A stretch of 64,000 nt of DNA from Liolophura sinensis (Eukaryota > Mollusca > Polyplacophora > Chitonida > Chitonidae), in the NCBI RefSeq assembly GCF_032854445.1, contig NC_088303.1:18113501-18177500 (forward strand), read 5' to 3'. Position 1 is the stretch's first letter. Each line of letters begins with the position of its first letter. This document shows positions 1-9,500 of the stretch, in pieces. The position numbers and the translations under genes were made by a program. The notes under the pieces were generated by a model. That model was not told the DNA's origin. It did not search any database and worked only from the letters and a program-made list of their open reading frames with translations.

Positions 1-1246
1 GGTAGCTGACTTCTGTTAGCTTGTAACACAGATTGTTAAAAAAAAACTTGTGTAGTTATAGCATCTGTTGTGAGGATAAGTAATATGGCGTGAAGAATGG
101 GGGTCATCGGAATAGTTTTTGTTCAAGGAACATTTAAAGTGCCTTCATATTTGTTATTCAAGGAACATTTAAAGATCCTTCATATTTGTTGTTCAAGGAA
201 CATTTAAAGTGCCTTTATATTTGTCCTTTTACTCGTGTTTCCAAAATATACTAAACATCACATGGATATATGTGCTTCACTTCTGATACTCACAATTTTG
301 TTAAAATTTGGAATTTATAAAAATTCTCTTGGAAATGAATAGTATCAAATGAAAAATGGGGGTCATTGAGTACTGTTTTGTCTAACATGAGGCAAAATGC
401 CTTTATTTGGCTCTCGTGGTATACGTGCAGAAGTGAAAAGTGGGACGTATGTCATTTTAGTGATGCTGAACGTTCTACTGCAATATTTGCTGTTTCATGG
501 GCACAAAGTCACATATAACAGAGCTCATACGTCATAGATTTAAGTGAGACAGTTTCAAATGCACAAAGATCAGTGCAGAAAATACAGACTTAAACTGCAG
601 TGAGCTACCCTAACTGATGAAATCAAATCAGTCATGACTTGCGTACTGTATCATCGTCATATGAATGAAAAATTGTTAACTATGACATAATACCCCAAGC
701 ATTCATTCATTCATTCGTTCATACTGTACCATGTTATCAGTAATGTTTGTCCACAATATCTGGAGTTTTGGAATTTCCTTCATGAAACCTGTTGCCAAAT
801 GTTTTGCCATATTTCGGTGCTTTATTTGCCTTCTTTGGAATGTGAACAAATTGTCTGCATGCCAGATGGAGCTAGAAAGAAAGTGGCCATGAATCCAAAC
901 TCTGTCTGCTGAATGGTTAGCAAATGGACAGCAAAGCGTGGCTTTATTTACCTTTAAAATGTGAAATTGTGAACTGGTGTTTCAGATTGCCCTAGTTTCA
1001 GCCAGCATCATTTTGTGATACAGATTATCATCCTGGTTTATTTATTAGGGCCGTCAGCCTGAAGCTTTACTAGTCATATTTGTCAATGACTTAAATTTGG
1101 TATACGTATTCGAACAGATTTGTTATTCACTTCACTTCACTCTGTGTATTTTGAGCAATGGCATGGTTCTAGGGAAAAAAATCACTTTGTTTTAAATGAT
1201 GTACATCCTAATTTTTTTTATTGTTTTTTTTTGTTTTGTTTGGTAG
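1..1246 (+). other. TANGO6: TANGO6 intron (3' part), no coding sequence seen
   Basis: This is AT-rich sequence upstream of the first recognisable TANGO6 exon and is read as the 3' part of an intron. It ends in a T-rich tract and the acceptor TTTGGTAG just before 1247. It holds a 36-bp direct repeat (119-226). A short block beginning ATGGGGGTCAT appears twice, near 97 and near 354, which looks like an old local duplication. A CATT microsatellite lies at about 699-720. I see no conserved open frame. Confidence 0.6.
119..226. repeat. 36-bp direct repeat, 3 copies
   Basis: The core TTCAAGGAACATTTAAAG recurs at a 36-base spacing (near 121, 157 and 193), followed each time by a CCTTCATATTTG-like segment with a few substitutions. 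It lies in the TANGO6 intron and has no evident function. Confidence 0.85.
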
Positions 1247-1398
1247 GAGACATTCTTCCCAGGTACAAAGATATTCTGTTGGCCGCCATTTTGACAGGAG
1301 CGAAAGACACAACACCAGAAGTACGAGCCAGCAGTCTGTCCAATCTGGGCGAAGTATGCAAATTGCTGCGGTTTTCATTGGGCAAGAATGTTCAGGAG
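1247..1398 (+). CDS. TANGO6: TANGO6 exon (antepenultimate in window)
   Basis: The acceptor is ...TTTGGTAG after a long T-rich tract; the donor is CAGGAG|GTAACT. The exon has 152 nt: two bases complete a codon (probably Gly), then 50 codons from D-I-L-P-R-Y-K-D to G-K-N-V-Q-E. It carries the HEAT-like helix RASSLSNLGEVCKLL typical of the RTP1_C1-type region of TANGO6. The upstream exon is outside the window. Confidence 0.9.
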
Positions 1399-3069
1399 GT
1401 AACTATTACAAACGAGAGCAGTAACGATGACATTAGTGTTATAAGTGTGTTCCTAACTGAGATTTGTTTTATTATATGCAGTTGGAGTAAAACTTCATTT
1501 AATGTAGCATACCCATATTGTACTCAGACCTGTGTTCATTAATCATAATGTAATAAAGAGTATTCATTAATTTGCTGTTAAGACGGACGGTTCTTTAGGC
1601 CTTTTTGTCTTAAGACTATCAGCTTGTTTAGTGATGTTGCCTTGTACTTCTTAGTCACTAACAAAATTTTACATTTGGGATCCCATTTAAGGAAGAGCAT
1701 TTTGAACAGTAACATTTTTCTGCCCACTAGGTGTTTTCCTGTTGTAGCTGTGTGCTGAAGTCAGACAGTGATGTTGAAGCGAGGAAGGCAGCTGGTCTGG
1801 TCCTGACTATGATACTGCAGGGCCTAGGAAAGGATGCCATGACGGTATGTACCACAACAAACATACAGGTATATTGTGGCTTGCTACACTGCTCTAATAC
1901 TGATGAATGAATATGATAAGTCTTTTGGCGTAGACTGTTAATCTAACCCCTGTGTTGTCTTAAGGTATTGGAGGAGGTGTTAGGTGACCTGTGAAGACTG
2001 TTAATCTATCCCCTCTGTTGTCTTCAGGTACTGGAGGAGGTGTTAGGTGACCTGTGAAGACTGTTAATCTATCCCCTCTGTTGTCTGTTGTCTTCAGGCA
2101 CGGGAAGCTGTGTTAGGTGACCTGTGCAGACTGTTAATCTATCCCCTCTGTTATCTTCAGGTACTGTAGAGGGCATTAGGTGACCCGTACAGACTGTTAA
2201 TCTATCCCCTCTGTTGTCTTCAGGTACTGGAGGATGTGTTAGATGACCTGTACAGACTGTTAATCCATGTCCTCTGTTGTCTGTTGTCTTCAGGTACTGG
2301 AGGATTTATTAGGTGACCCGTACAGGTTGTTAATCTATCCCCTCTGTTATCTTCAGGTACTGGGGGATGTGTTAGGTGACCCGTACAAGTTGTTAATCTA
2401 TCCCCACTGTTATCTTCAGGTACTGGAGGATGTGTTAGATGACCTGTACAGACTGTTAATCTATCTCCTCTGTTATCTGTTGTCTTCAGGTACAGGTGGA
2501 TTTATTAGTTGACCCATGCAGACTGTTAATCTATCTCCTCTGTTGTCTGTTGTCTTCAGGTACTGGAGGATGTGTTAGATGACCTGTACAGACTGTTAAT
2601 CTATCTCCTCTGTTGTCTATTGTCTTCAGGTACTGGTGGATTTATTAGTTGACCTGTGCAGACTGTTAATCTATCCACTCTGTTGTCTTACGGTACTGTA
2701 GGAGGTGTTATGTGACCCGTACATACCTCATCTATCCCCTCCGTTGTCTTCAGGTACCAGAGGATTTATTAGGTGACCTGTGCAGACTGTTAATCTATCC
2801 CCTCTGTTGTCTTCAGGTACCAGAGCATTTATTAGGCGACCTGTGCAGACTGTTAATCTATCCCCTCTGTTGTCTGTTATCATCAGGTACTGGAGGATGT
2901 GTTACGGGACCTCTATAGACTACTGAATCTCTGCCGTACAGTGGAGAGGGAGGAGGGGGTGCTGGTCCATATTGACTTGGCTCTGGCTGAGTTAAATGGG
3001 ATTATGAGGAGTTTTCTCTTCCCAAACCAAAGTCTCACCAAGAAGATCCTGGTGTCTCGGCCAGAGTAA
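1247..3069 (+). CDS. TANGO6: TANGO6 homologue, C-terminal part (three exons)
   Basis: This entry is the gene-level span; the exons are 1247-1398, 1731-1844 and 2887-3069. Together they encode about 148 C-terminal residues of a Transport and Golgi organisation 6 (TMCO7) homologue. The family has HEAT/armadillo-like helices with RTP1-type C-terminal domains. Drosophila Tango6 was found in a screen for secretion and Golgi organisation, and yeast Rtp1 is tied to nuclear import of RNA polymerase II. Visible family features are RASSLSNLGEVCKLL, a stretch with E-A-R-K-A-A-G-L-V-L, DLYRLLNL, and LALAELNGIMRSFLFP followed by a short Lys-rich tail and the stop. These match the C-terminus of vertebrate TANGO6 as I remember it. 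Phases agree: exon 1 starts at codon position 2, and the other two junctions are phase 0. The gene begins upstream of the window and converges on the PLEKHG4-like gene. Confidence 0.9.
1399..1730 (+). other. TANGO6: TANGO6 intron, nothing recognisable
   Basis: This 332-base intron has the donor GTAACT and the acceptor TGCCCACTAG. It is AT-rich and non-coding, with no repeat or other element that I can recognise. Confidence 0.8.
1731..1844 (+). CDS. TANGO6: TANGO6 penultimate exon
   Basis: This is exactly 38 codons in phase 0, between acceptor CCCACTAG and donor ACG|GTATGT. It starts V-F-S-C-C-S and ends L-G-K-D-A-M-T. The segment with S-D-S-D-V-E-A-R-K-A-A-G-L-V-L-T aligns by eye with the vertebrate TANGO6 helix just before the final D-L-Y-x-L-L segment. 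Confidence 0.9.
1845..2886 (+). other. TANGO6: Last TANGO6 intron, mostly a splice-acceptor repeat array
   Basis: This 1042-base intron has a normal donor (GTATGT) and the acceptor GTTATCATCAG at its end. After about 115 bases of unique sequence it consists almost entirely of the tandem array described in the next entry. Confidence 0.9.
1962..2886 (+). repeat. Tandem array of exon-start plus 3' splice site (63/70-bp unit)
   Basis: About 14 imperfect copies of a unit that begins like the last TANGO6 exon (GTACTGGAGGATGTGTTA...) and continues through GACTGTTAATCTATCCCCTC to TGTTGTCTTCAG. Unit starts lie near 1965, 2028, 2098, 2159, 2222, 2293, 2357, 2419, 2489, 2559, 2629, 2691, 2752 and 2815, with the genuine exon as the fifteenth at 2887. 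Most units are about 63 bases, which keeps frame. Some carry an extra TGTTGTC and are 70 bases, which breaks frame. Each unit has a branch-point-like TTAAT, a pyrimidine tract and an AG, so the array is a series of complete 3' splice sites. It probably arose by tandem duplication of the real intron/exon junction. Confidence 0.93.
2887..3069 (+). CDS. TANGO6: TANGO6 terminal coding exon
   Basis: This is 60 codons plus the TAA stop, in phase 0 with the preceding exon. It begins V-L-E-D-V-L-R-D-L-Y-R-L-L-N-L and ends K-K-I-L-V-S-R-P-E. The L-A-L-A-E-L-N-G-I-M-R-S-F-L-F-P segment is the C-terminal (RTP1_C2-like) signature of TANGO6. The first roughly 35 bases are those multiplied in the upstream array, but only this copy continues into conserved coding sequence, so I take it as the true exon. 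Confidence 0.92.
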   Translation, partial: VLEDVLRDLYRLLNLCRTVEREEGVLVHIDLALAELNGIMRSFLFPNQSLTKKILVSRPE

Positions 3070-3257
3070 TGGGACAGAGTACAGGCCTTATCAGGAGAAA
3101 TGTAACCAGTGGTGTTTCACTAACACTGTGATAATTAGTCTGGATTTCTTATTTCTTACTATAGTGAGAAAATGCACACGGTCTTATTCTAATCAGGCAT
3201 TCATTGTTAATCCTGATAAAGTTGACTTCACTCTTAATTTACAAGTACAAGAGCAGG

Positions 3258-3700
3258 TAGTGGCTGAGTGGTTAAAGTGCTCTCCTTTCAATCACATGGT
3301 GTGGGTTCAGTCCTAGACTTGGAAAGGGGACAAGTGTATTTCCGCACTCTGTTTGCGTGTCCTTGATGACAATAACTGAGCGATGGCGGCTGTGTTGCTT
3401 GCGTTGCAGTGTAATATTTGGAAATGACAACTTGATTTTCAGCAATGTGGGAGAGTGTCCCTATCTTGCCAAAGGTGAGTGGTTTTCCCTGCAGCTTGTA
3501 TCTGTCTCAATTCGATGGTGTCCATGGTGACATTTATAGTGCTGCCTCACTGGGTTGCTATGCTGAAGACCAGAGGTGTTGATGTCCAGTCAGTCCTGGC
3601 CTACCCTTCAACTAGACCCATTCTGAGTAAGGATTGAACTTGTGTCTCATGATGACAGGGTGCCTGCCTTTTCCACCTCGACCAGTACCAACCTAAGTCA
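3258..3700 (+). mobile_element. SINE-like tRNA-derived repeat (probable)
   Basis: At 3262-3272 TGGCTGAGTGG resembles a tRNA A box, and at 3302-3312 GGGTTCAGTCC resembles a B box, the layout of a tRNA-derived SINE head. Downstream are phrases such as GGTGTCCATGGTGACATTTATAGTGCTGCCTCACTGG (written here only as position 3518-3553) that I associate with mollusc interspersed repeats. Boundaries are uncertain, and two elements may be fused: a second B-box-like motif (AAGTTCAATCC) lies on the - strand near 3630. Confidence 0.5.
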
Positions 3701-4217
3701 CCTGTAGTCTGATGCACATTGGCAAAGTATACTGCCACATCTTTTACTGTGATGTTAAAGTAAGGATCACAAGGGCCTTCAAAGACTGCTGTAAATCTTC
3801 AACCCTTTCCCCTTTTGTCAGTGGCATTTCTGTATACAATTATGAAAATGACATTAAAATTATTGGTTTGTGTCGTTAAAGATGCAAGCTTCATAAAACT
3901 GTGCTAAGTGTTTCTCTACACCTCATAGTCCTCTCAGAATTTTTCCATAAATAGTAGCGTGCAGGAAGGTTAAATTAGAAAGGTCACTAAAGCTCATCAA
4001 AAGCAATAAGAGTGGCTCTAATCCCTGAGAAATTCAAATGTTACGAAGAACAAAAAATGCTTGTCTTCAAGTCCTAAGAAACTTCATGTTAGAGCTGGAT
4101 TCAAATTCAACTCATTGTTTTCAGTTTCCCCTGTACATGGTCAAAGGCAAATTATCTATACACTCCAACAAGAAACACATGGAACTCACAGAAAAATTTT
4201 CAATTTTGCCACATGCA

Positions 4218-4223
4218 TTTATT
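4218..4223 (-). terminator. Possible polyadenylation signal of the PLEKHG4-like gene
   Basis: TTTATT on the + strand reads AATAAA on the - strand. It lies about 2.3 kb downstream of the inferred stop codon. It is the canonical hexamer, but no transcript evidence is available, so this is only a candidate. Confidence 0.3.
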
Positions 4224-6535
4224 TATCAACTAAAGGTAACAAAGGTACATAAGGATGTCAAAAAATGGGAGTAAATGCTACAAATAAATCAATATTACAA
4301 AAACAGAGCTCATGTCCAAGTAAAAAAAAAAATCTGTACATGGAAAAAAATGTTTTTGAACACTGGATTGCATTTTTGGATGTGAGAGTAATGCTGAGTA
4401 TTGGATATATGAAAAAAAAAGTACATGGTGAAACTACTCTAAACAACAGACACATTACCATGGAAACAACAGACAGCAAATAAATAACTTTTCTTCCTAA
4501 AGTGACTAGTCATTACATAATATAATTCAACATTTGCTTGAACTTTTTTTCCATCCAAAAAAAATACAAAATTTCCTTCTCAAATAAATTGATTATGCTG
4601 GTTTTTTGCTTATTAAACTGAAAGAAATAAATATGCAAATGAGTCGAACAGAGTGAAATGTTGGGATAATGAAATAAAATACACATGTACAGATTTTGGA
4701 CATGGTATGACTGACTTTTCGGTTGATCAGTATCAGTGACCTCCCTTGATCAGCATAATCTGGCAATAACTATGATATCAGCTAATACAACCTCTCAAAG
4801 TCTGGACGTATTTCGTCTCAAGATGCACTTTGGTTCAAGCAAGATGTTAAACATGTAACAATATTTAAATGATGAAAAACAAAGAATGGCTGTTATTAAG
4901 ACAGGACACACACTGTTCATGTGGCACAACACTAAACTAAAATGCCATGAATTGAACAGTTAAAGTGTGGAAGGCATTCTGGCATTTACCAGAACTTTGT
5001 GAACAATGTTATATGGGGTGTAGAAGGCAGGCATGACATGTTCTCAAGTCAGTCCATCTGTGGAAGACTGTTCATGAAAGGCAAAGATGCCCTCACAGAA
5101 GTGTGCGAGATGAAGACTGTTGAAGATTTTGGAGAGAAAGAAATTTATCCTCGAGACAGAAGTGAGGTGCAAGAAGTGAGGAAGTGTTCCAAGACATGAG
5201 CTTACAGAAAGTTCAGTGAATGTAGAGGGCTGGTAGAGACCAGAAAGAGAGAGAGAGCACGGTGTGATGTCAGCGGCCTGATACAGATGTATGATTTTAT
5301 AAATTTATAAATTACTCTCTGAAAAGCTTTTCAATAATAATAATAAATGGGTGATTTTGGCAACTTAACAAAGTCATGCATAGCACTACTGGGTATTTTC
5401 TTTTAGACTAATACGTCAGCACTGTATTTTTTTGAGGAGTGGTTTAATTAAAAAAAAAGAAAATCTTTGTCCCCATCCCTCTAAGTTAATTTAATATTAA
5501 CTGATGTTGCAGACTCTACTACCCAAATGGTTTTGCTTTGAAATCTGCCACAATTGTTGTCTGTCATCTCAAACAACATCTGATCCAACCTTACAAACAT
5601 GAACAGTTTACCCTGTTTCATCAAACATAAAACTGATCTTGTTTCATCTAAACTTACAATGGAAATATTATCACTATCTCCTTCAACAACAACAAAAACA
5701 CTAAGCCAGAAATCCCGGCCTTGAGAAACTTTTCCACATTAGAAGGAGGGAAAATTTGTGATGAGATATCACAAATGCTAAAAACACCTAACACTTAAAC
5801 AGCTAATAAAATGAAGAGTTCTTGACAATTTTAGTTTAAAGGGCAGCCATTTAGAGTATGATAGTCAGCCAATGTAAAGCCTGGAGATGTAATGCTTCAA
5901 ATATTACACTATCCGAAATGTATAAAAAGTTAGTTTTCAACGATTTCATATAAATATAAATCTCTCACATTTTTCACTATTAAATATTACAAATGGCTGG
6001 ACTTGGTCAACGATTGAATACAACTGTATCGTAGATGGACATCAAAAAACAAAAAAAATGCTGCATAGAAAGATCCACCATTTTGGAAAACTGTCTGGCA
6101 TGTTTGATGAATGCCGATGAAATGTGTGGTACTCTGTAGCATAGGAAACCACAATCTGACTATGGCCTTTTGATTCCAGATGAAACTGTTTTTCAACTTG
6201 TGTAAGCAATCTTGTTATGGTAGTTTGTGCTTTTTCTGTAACAGTACTTCTTCAGTACATCTTCAGCCACCATTTTGGAATCCTCAAGAATCTTGTCAAG
6301 AACAATTACCAATGGCATTGATTGCACGGCAACCATTTTGAAGATAATCATCTACATAATCACCATGGCAACACAGGTGTCCATAGCAACTGGATGGGGG
6401 ACAGACTTCCTGCTGAGAAGAATATTCCTTCCTTGACAACCAGCAGACGATTGTAGTTGTTGGACAACCTCCAGTGTTTGTATAACCCTGAGATGAAGGT
6501 AACCCTGTTCAAAATCAACTTCTGATCGTCAACTT

Positions 6536-6541
6536 TCACAC
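6536..6541 (-). CDS. PLEKHG4: PLEKHG4-like terminal coding segment (Val-stop), inferred
   Basis: The preceding exon ends in phase 0 (...LVTD). The next good minus-strand acceptor is CTGTTCATTTCAG at about 6542, followed directly by GTG TGA. This would end the protein as ...PPLVTDV. The rest of the exon would be 3' UTR. I see no alternative exon in the next few kilobases. The call depends on splice-site quality alone. The resulting C-terminus (T-x-V) fits a class I PDZ-binding motif. Confidence 0.5.
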   Translation of the reverse strand: M

Positions 6542-9500
6542 CTGAAATGAACAGATACCGCATATAAATTATCTAGATTCCCTTGTAAAGATTTTTGTTA
6601 CTTTTGACATACCTTGGTGAAACTGAATCACCAAAAGCCTGTGCACCTTTACCGATTGATAATGAACAAATATATTCCAAATCAAACTGCAGCTTGGCAT
6701 TTACTGGCGAGGCAGATACCTTCAGTACAAGTATCACATTACCAAAGCTATTTAAATCACCTATGTCAAGGACATATACAGCAAGAAATCATCTCTAAGT
6801 TGTTGAAACCATACTAATATACTATCACATAGTAAATCAAACAGATTTATAATATATCACATATACCTGTAAGTAACAGAACTTAATTTTTCATCAACTA
6901 TAAATGTACTACTCGCCCCTCCATACACTTCCAGCAGAGTGAACAGTTGGTGAAAAATTTCATGAAGTTAGAAGTAATTTGTGGTAAATATCATTCCATT
7001 GTGGTTTTTCTACACAAAACTGTATGCTTCCATGTGTGATCCTCTTGTAGACATGTGACTTACATCTGTAACAAGTGGAGGCCCTCCTGATACTCCGGTT
7101 GGGGGCTGACTCTTGCTGACGTACTCATGGTAGGACCTCGGCCTCTCCCTGGGGCCCAGTGCCCCACTACCCTCGTGCCGCTGACTTAACATGTACATGG
7201 AGTCCAGGCTGATATCAGCACAGATACCGCTCTCTGCGGTGCAGAAAAACAAAACCTCCTTAACGTGAAGCGTGATGGACATGCATCAAAATGGGTTAAA
7301 CTGATTACTGTACCGATCATCAACCTTTTCAACCACTAAAGCATTATTTTCAGTGGAATTAATGCATGCAATTATTATGAAAATGAGGCTAAAAATGATC
7401 TGTTTGTGTCATTAAATATGCAAGCTTCAAAAAATTGTACAAATTATTTCTGTACACCCCAGTTTTCTCGAATATTTCAAAATATTGGTTGCAGAGCCAG
7501 TTGAAAAGGTTGAAGAAGTCAACAAAACCCCAAGGAACAACAAAATGTACAAATCCCCACAAAACACAAAAAGGAACAATGCTCTTCATTTCAGTCCTAT
7601 CTGCAATGGTGAAGAATTAATTAAGTAAGAGATGTGGAGAAAAAATTTATTTAAACCCTTTTCCATTAAGCTGCTGACAGAGAAACGCTGGCAAAAACAT
7701 AACCTTCTTGACAGTAAATTCTGTTACTGTAAATGACTAGATGAATGTAACAAACAAGACTTACCATTCGATGAGGCTGCAAAGGACCGACGAGCAAACC
7801 TAGGACTCTCCAAAGGGTCAAAGGCCAGATTAGAGCCAAAGACAGCATAGCTGGATGCTGATTGGCTGCTGTTAGATGAGGACGTACTACTGACCGAGAT
7901 TATAGAATGGGGTCGCTTGTTTCCGTTTCTGATATGGTCGAAAGAGCAGACGGCGATGGAGTTTCTGGTACGAGCTGAAACGAGAAAATCGCAAATTTCA
8001 CTTGAGATCTTGCATTCGGTTTTATCTGCAGATAGTTTTTTAATCAAGAAGAGTCGCAACTTTTATGTGGCAGAGAAAACTAGGTCAGCAAGTGGGTTGA
8101 AAGTCTACTTTCCATTTACAACCATTCGATTCTCCGTTTATTGGCAATTATAGATAGATCTAAAGATATCAATTAACATCAAATACTGGTCAATGATGAC
8201 AACAGTGAAAGAGCAAAAAAACAAATGTTGCTGTAACGTGAAGATGAAGAAGCATACGTGATTGTGAGCAAAATTAATCAATTATACATACGTGAGTTTT
8301 CAGTTAATTGCAAATTCACTCAAGCACACCAAGTTTCAAATAAAAATTGCAAATTTTTTTATCATTGCAAAACCCAACCTTGAGTGGAGGTAGTCATGCT
8401 ACAGAGGTAAACAAGTACCAGTCAACTCTTAACCCAGTCAAATTAGAGCAGAACAACAAAATCATAATCTGTACGATGCTGACAAAAACATACTCAGGCA
8501 GCATGACCATATCTAACATTTGGAAGGATATACACGTGAAAAAAAAAAATTTTAGAATCAACTTTCCTTCTCCACTCCCACCCTCCAATTATTGCAGTCC
8601 TTTGTTTTTCGTTTTTATTTGAGCAACGATATGAAGACAAGAAAAGGTGAAAGATGGGTTTGAGAGGACAGAAAAGGGTTATGAAGACATGATGCATACA
8701 ATACTTATATGATGAAAAAATATTCTGTTCTGTTCAAGCGTTGGCACAAATGGATCAACATTCTGTATTTCCACATTAAATCTTACATCGTTCCAATTTC
8801 TCATTTGGGTTTTCAGTTATTTGAAATACATATTTGGAAATGTGTTTTTTTTCATCATTATGAGGTTAACATATCTTTTAACTGACTTTTTATTCCTGTG
8901 CTGGTATTGTGGTAAAAAAATAAATGTTCTTGCATTGTAATAACTTTACTAAATAAATCTTTATACAAATTTTATAAGTTTTGTTATAATGTTGACAATT
9001 TTCACCAAACTCCACCAAAATTCCAGTCAGCCAACTTATCATGTGCCTCTCCAGTTGAAATGTTAGTTATTATCTGCTGTATTCAGGATTTTCCATAACG
9101 AAAGGTTTGGTAAGCATTCCCTAGATTTACACAAGACCTCAAGATGTAGCTTGGGAGTTAACATCAGGTCATCCTTCAACATAATGGACAATACCAGGCA
9201 ATCCTACCACTGGATGGACAATACCAGGCAATCCTTCCACTGGATGGACAATACCAGGCAATCCTTCCACTGGATGGACAATATCAGGCAATCCTTCCAA
9301 AGGATGAAAAATATCAGGCCATCCTTTCACAGGATGAACAATATCAGGCCATCCTTTAAAAACACAAAAGTAGCCACCATAAACAGTGAGGCTCCTTTGT
9401 TTGATAAAAAAAAAATAGGAATGTAGATCTCATGTCCACAATATGTATTCTGGTGGAGCTACTGTAAATTATTCAGTTCACTGCATTCTGTGCAAGACCT

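Larger units (their letters stand above)
3070..6535. other. Convergent 3' UTR / intergenic region
   Basis: This region lies between the TANGO6 stop (3069) and the inferred stop of the minus-strand GEF gene (6536). It is AT-rich with no conserved frame on either strand. A SINE-like repeat covers about 3258-3700. On the + strand possible poly(A) signals are ATTAAA at 3853-3858 and AATAAA at 4283-4288. On the - strand there is an AATAAA at 4223-4218. If the last two are used, the two 3' UTRs overlap by about 100 bases and the GEF 3' UTR is about 2.3 kb long. A short GA-rich tract lies at about 5226-5238. Confidence 0.5.

Noticed and set aside
2267-2918. Frames reading through the TANGO6 intron array (V-L-E-D-V-L-G-D-L-Y-R-L-L repeats) as a repeated protein domain
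   Set aside because: The repeats include the intron 3' end (ATCTATCCCCTC...CTTCAG), 70-base units break the frame, and only the last copy joins conserved TANGO6 sequence. This is a duplicated splice junction, not a domain.
3258-3330. Genuine tRNA gene
   Set aside because: A- and B-box-like motifs exist, but no cloverleaf with paired acceptor ends is evident. A SINE head is the simpler reading.
9151-9426. Plus-strand frame with a repeated M-D-N-T-R-Q-S-F-H-W motif
   Set aside because: The 30-bp repeat length keeps one frame open automatically. There is no family match, and it lies in an intron of the opposite-strand gene.
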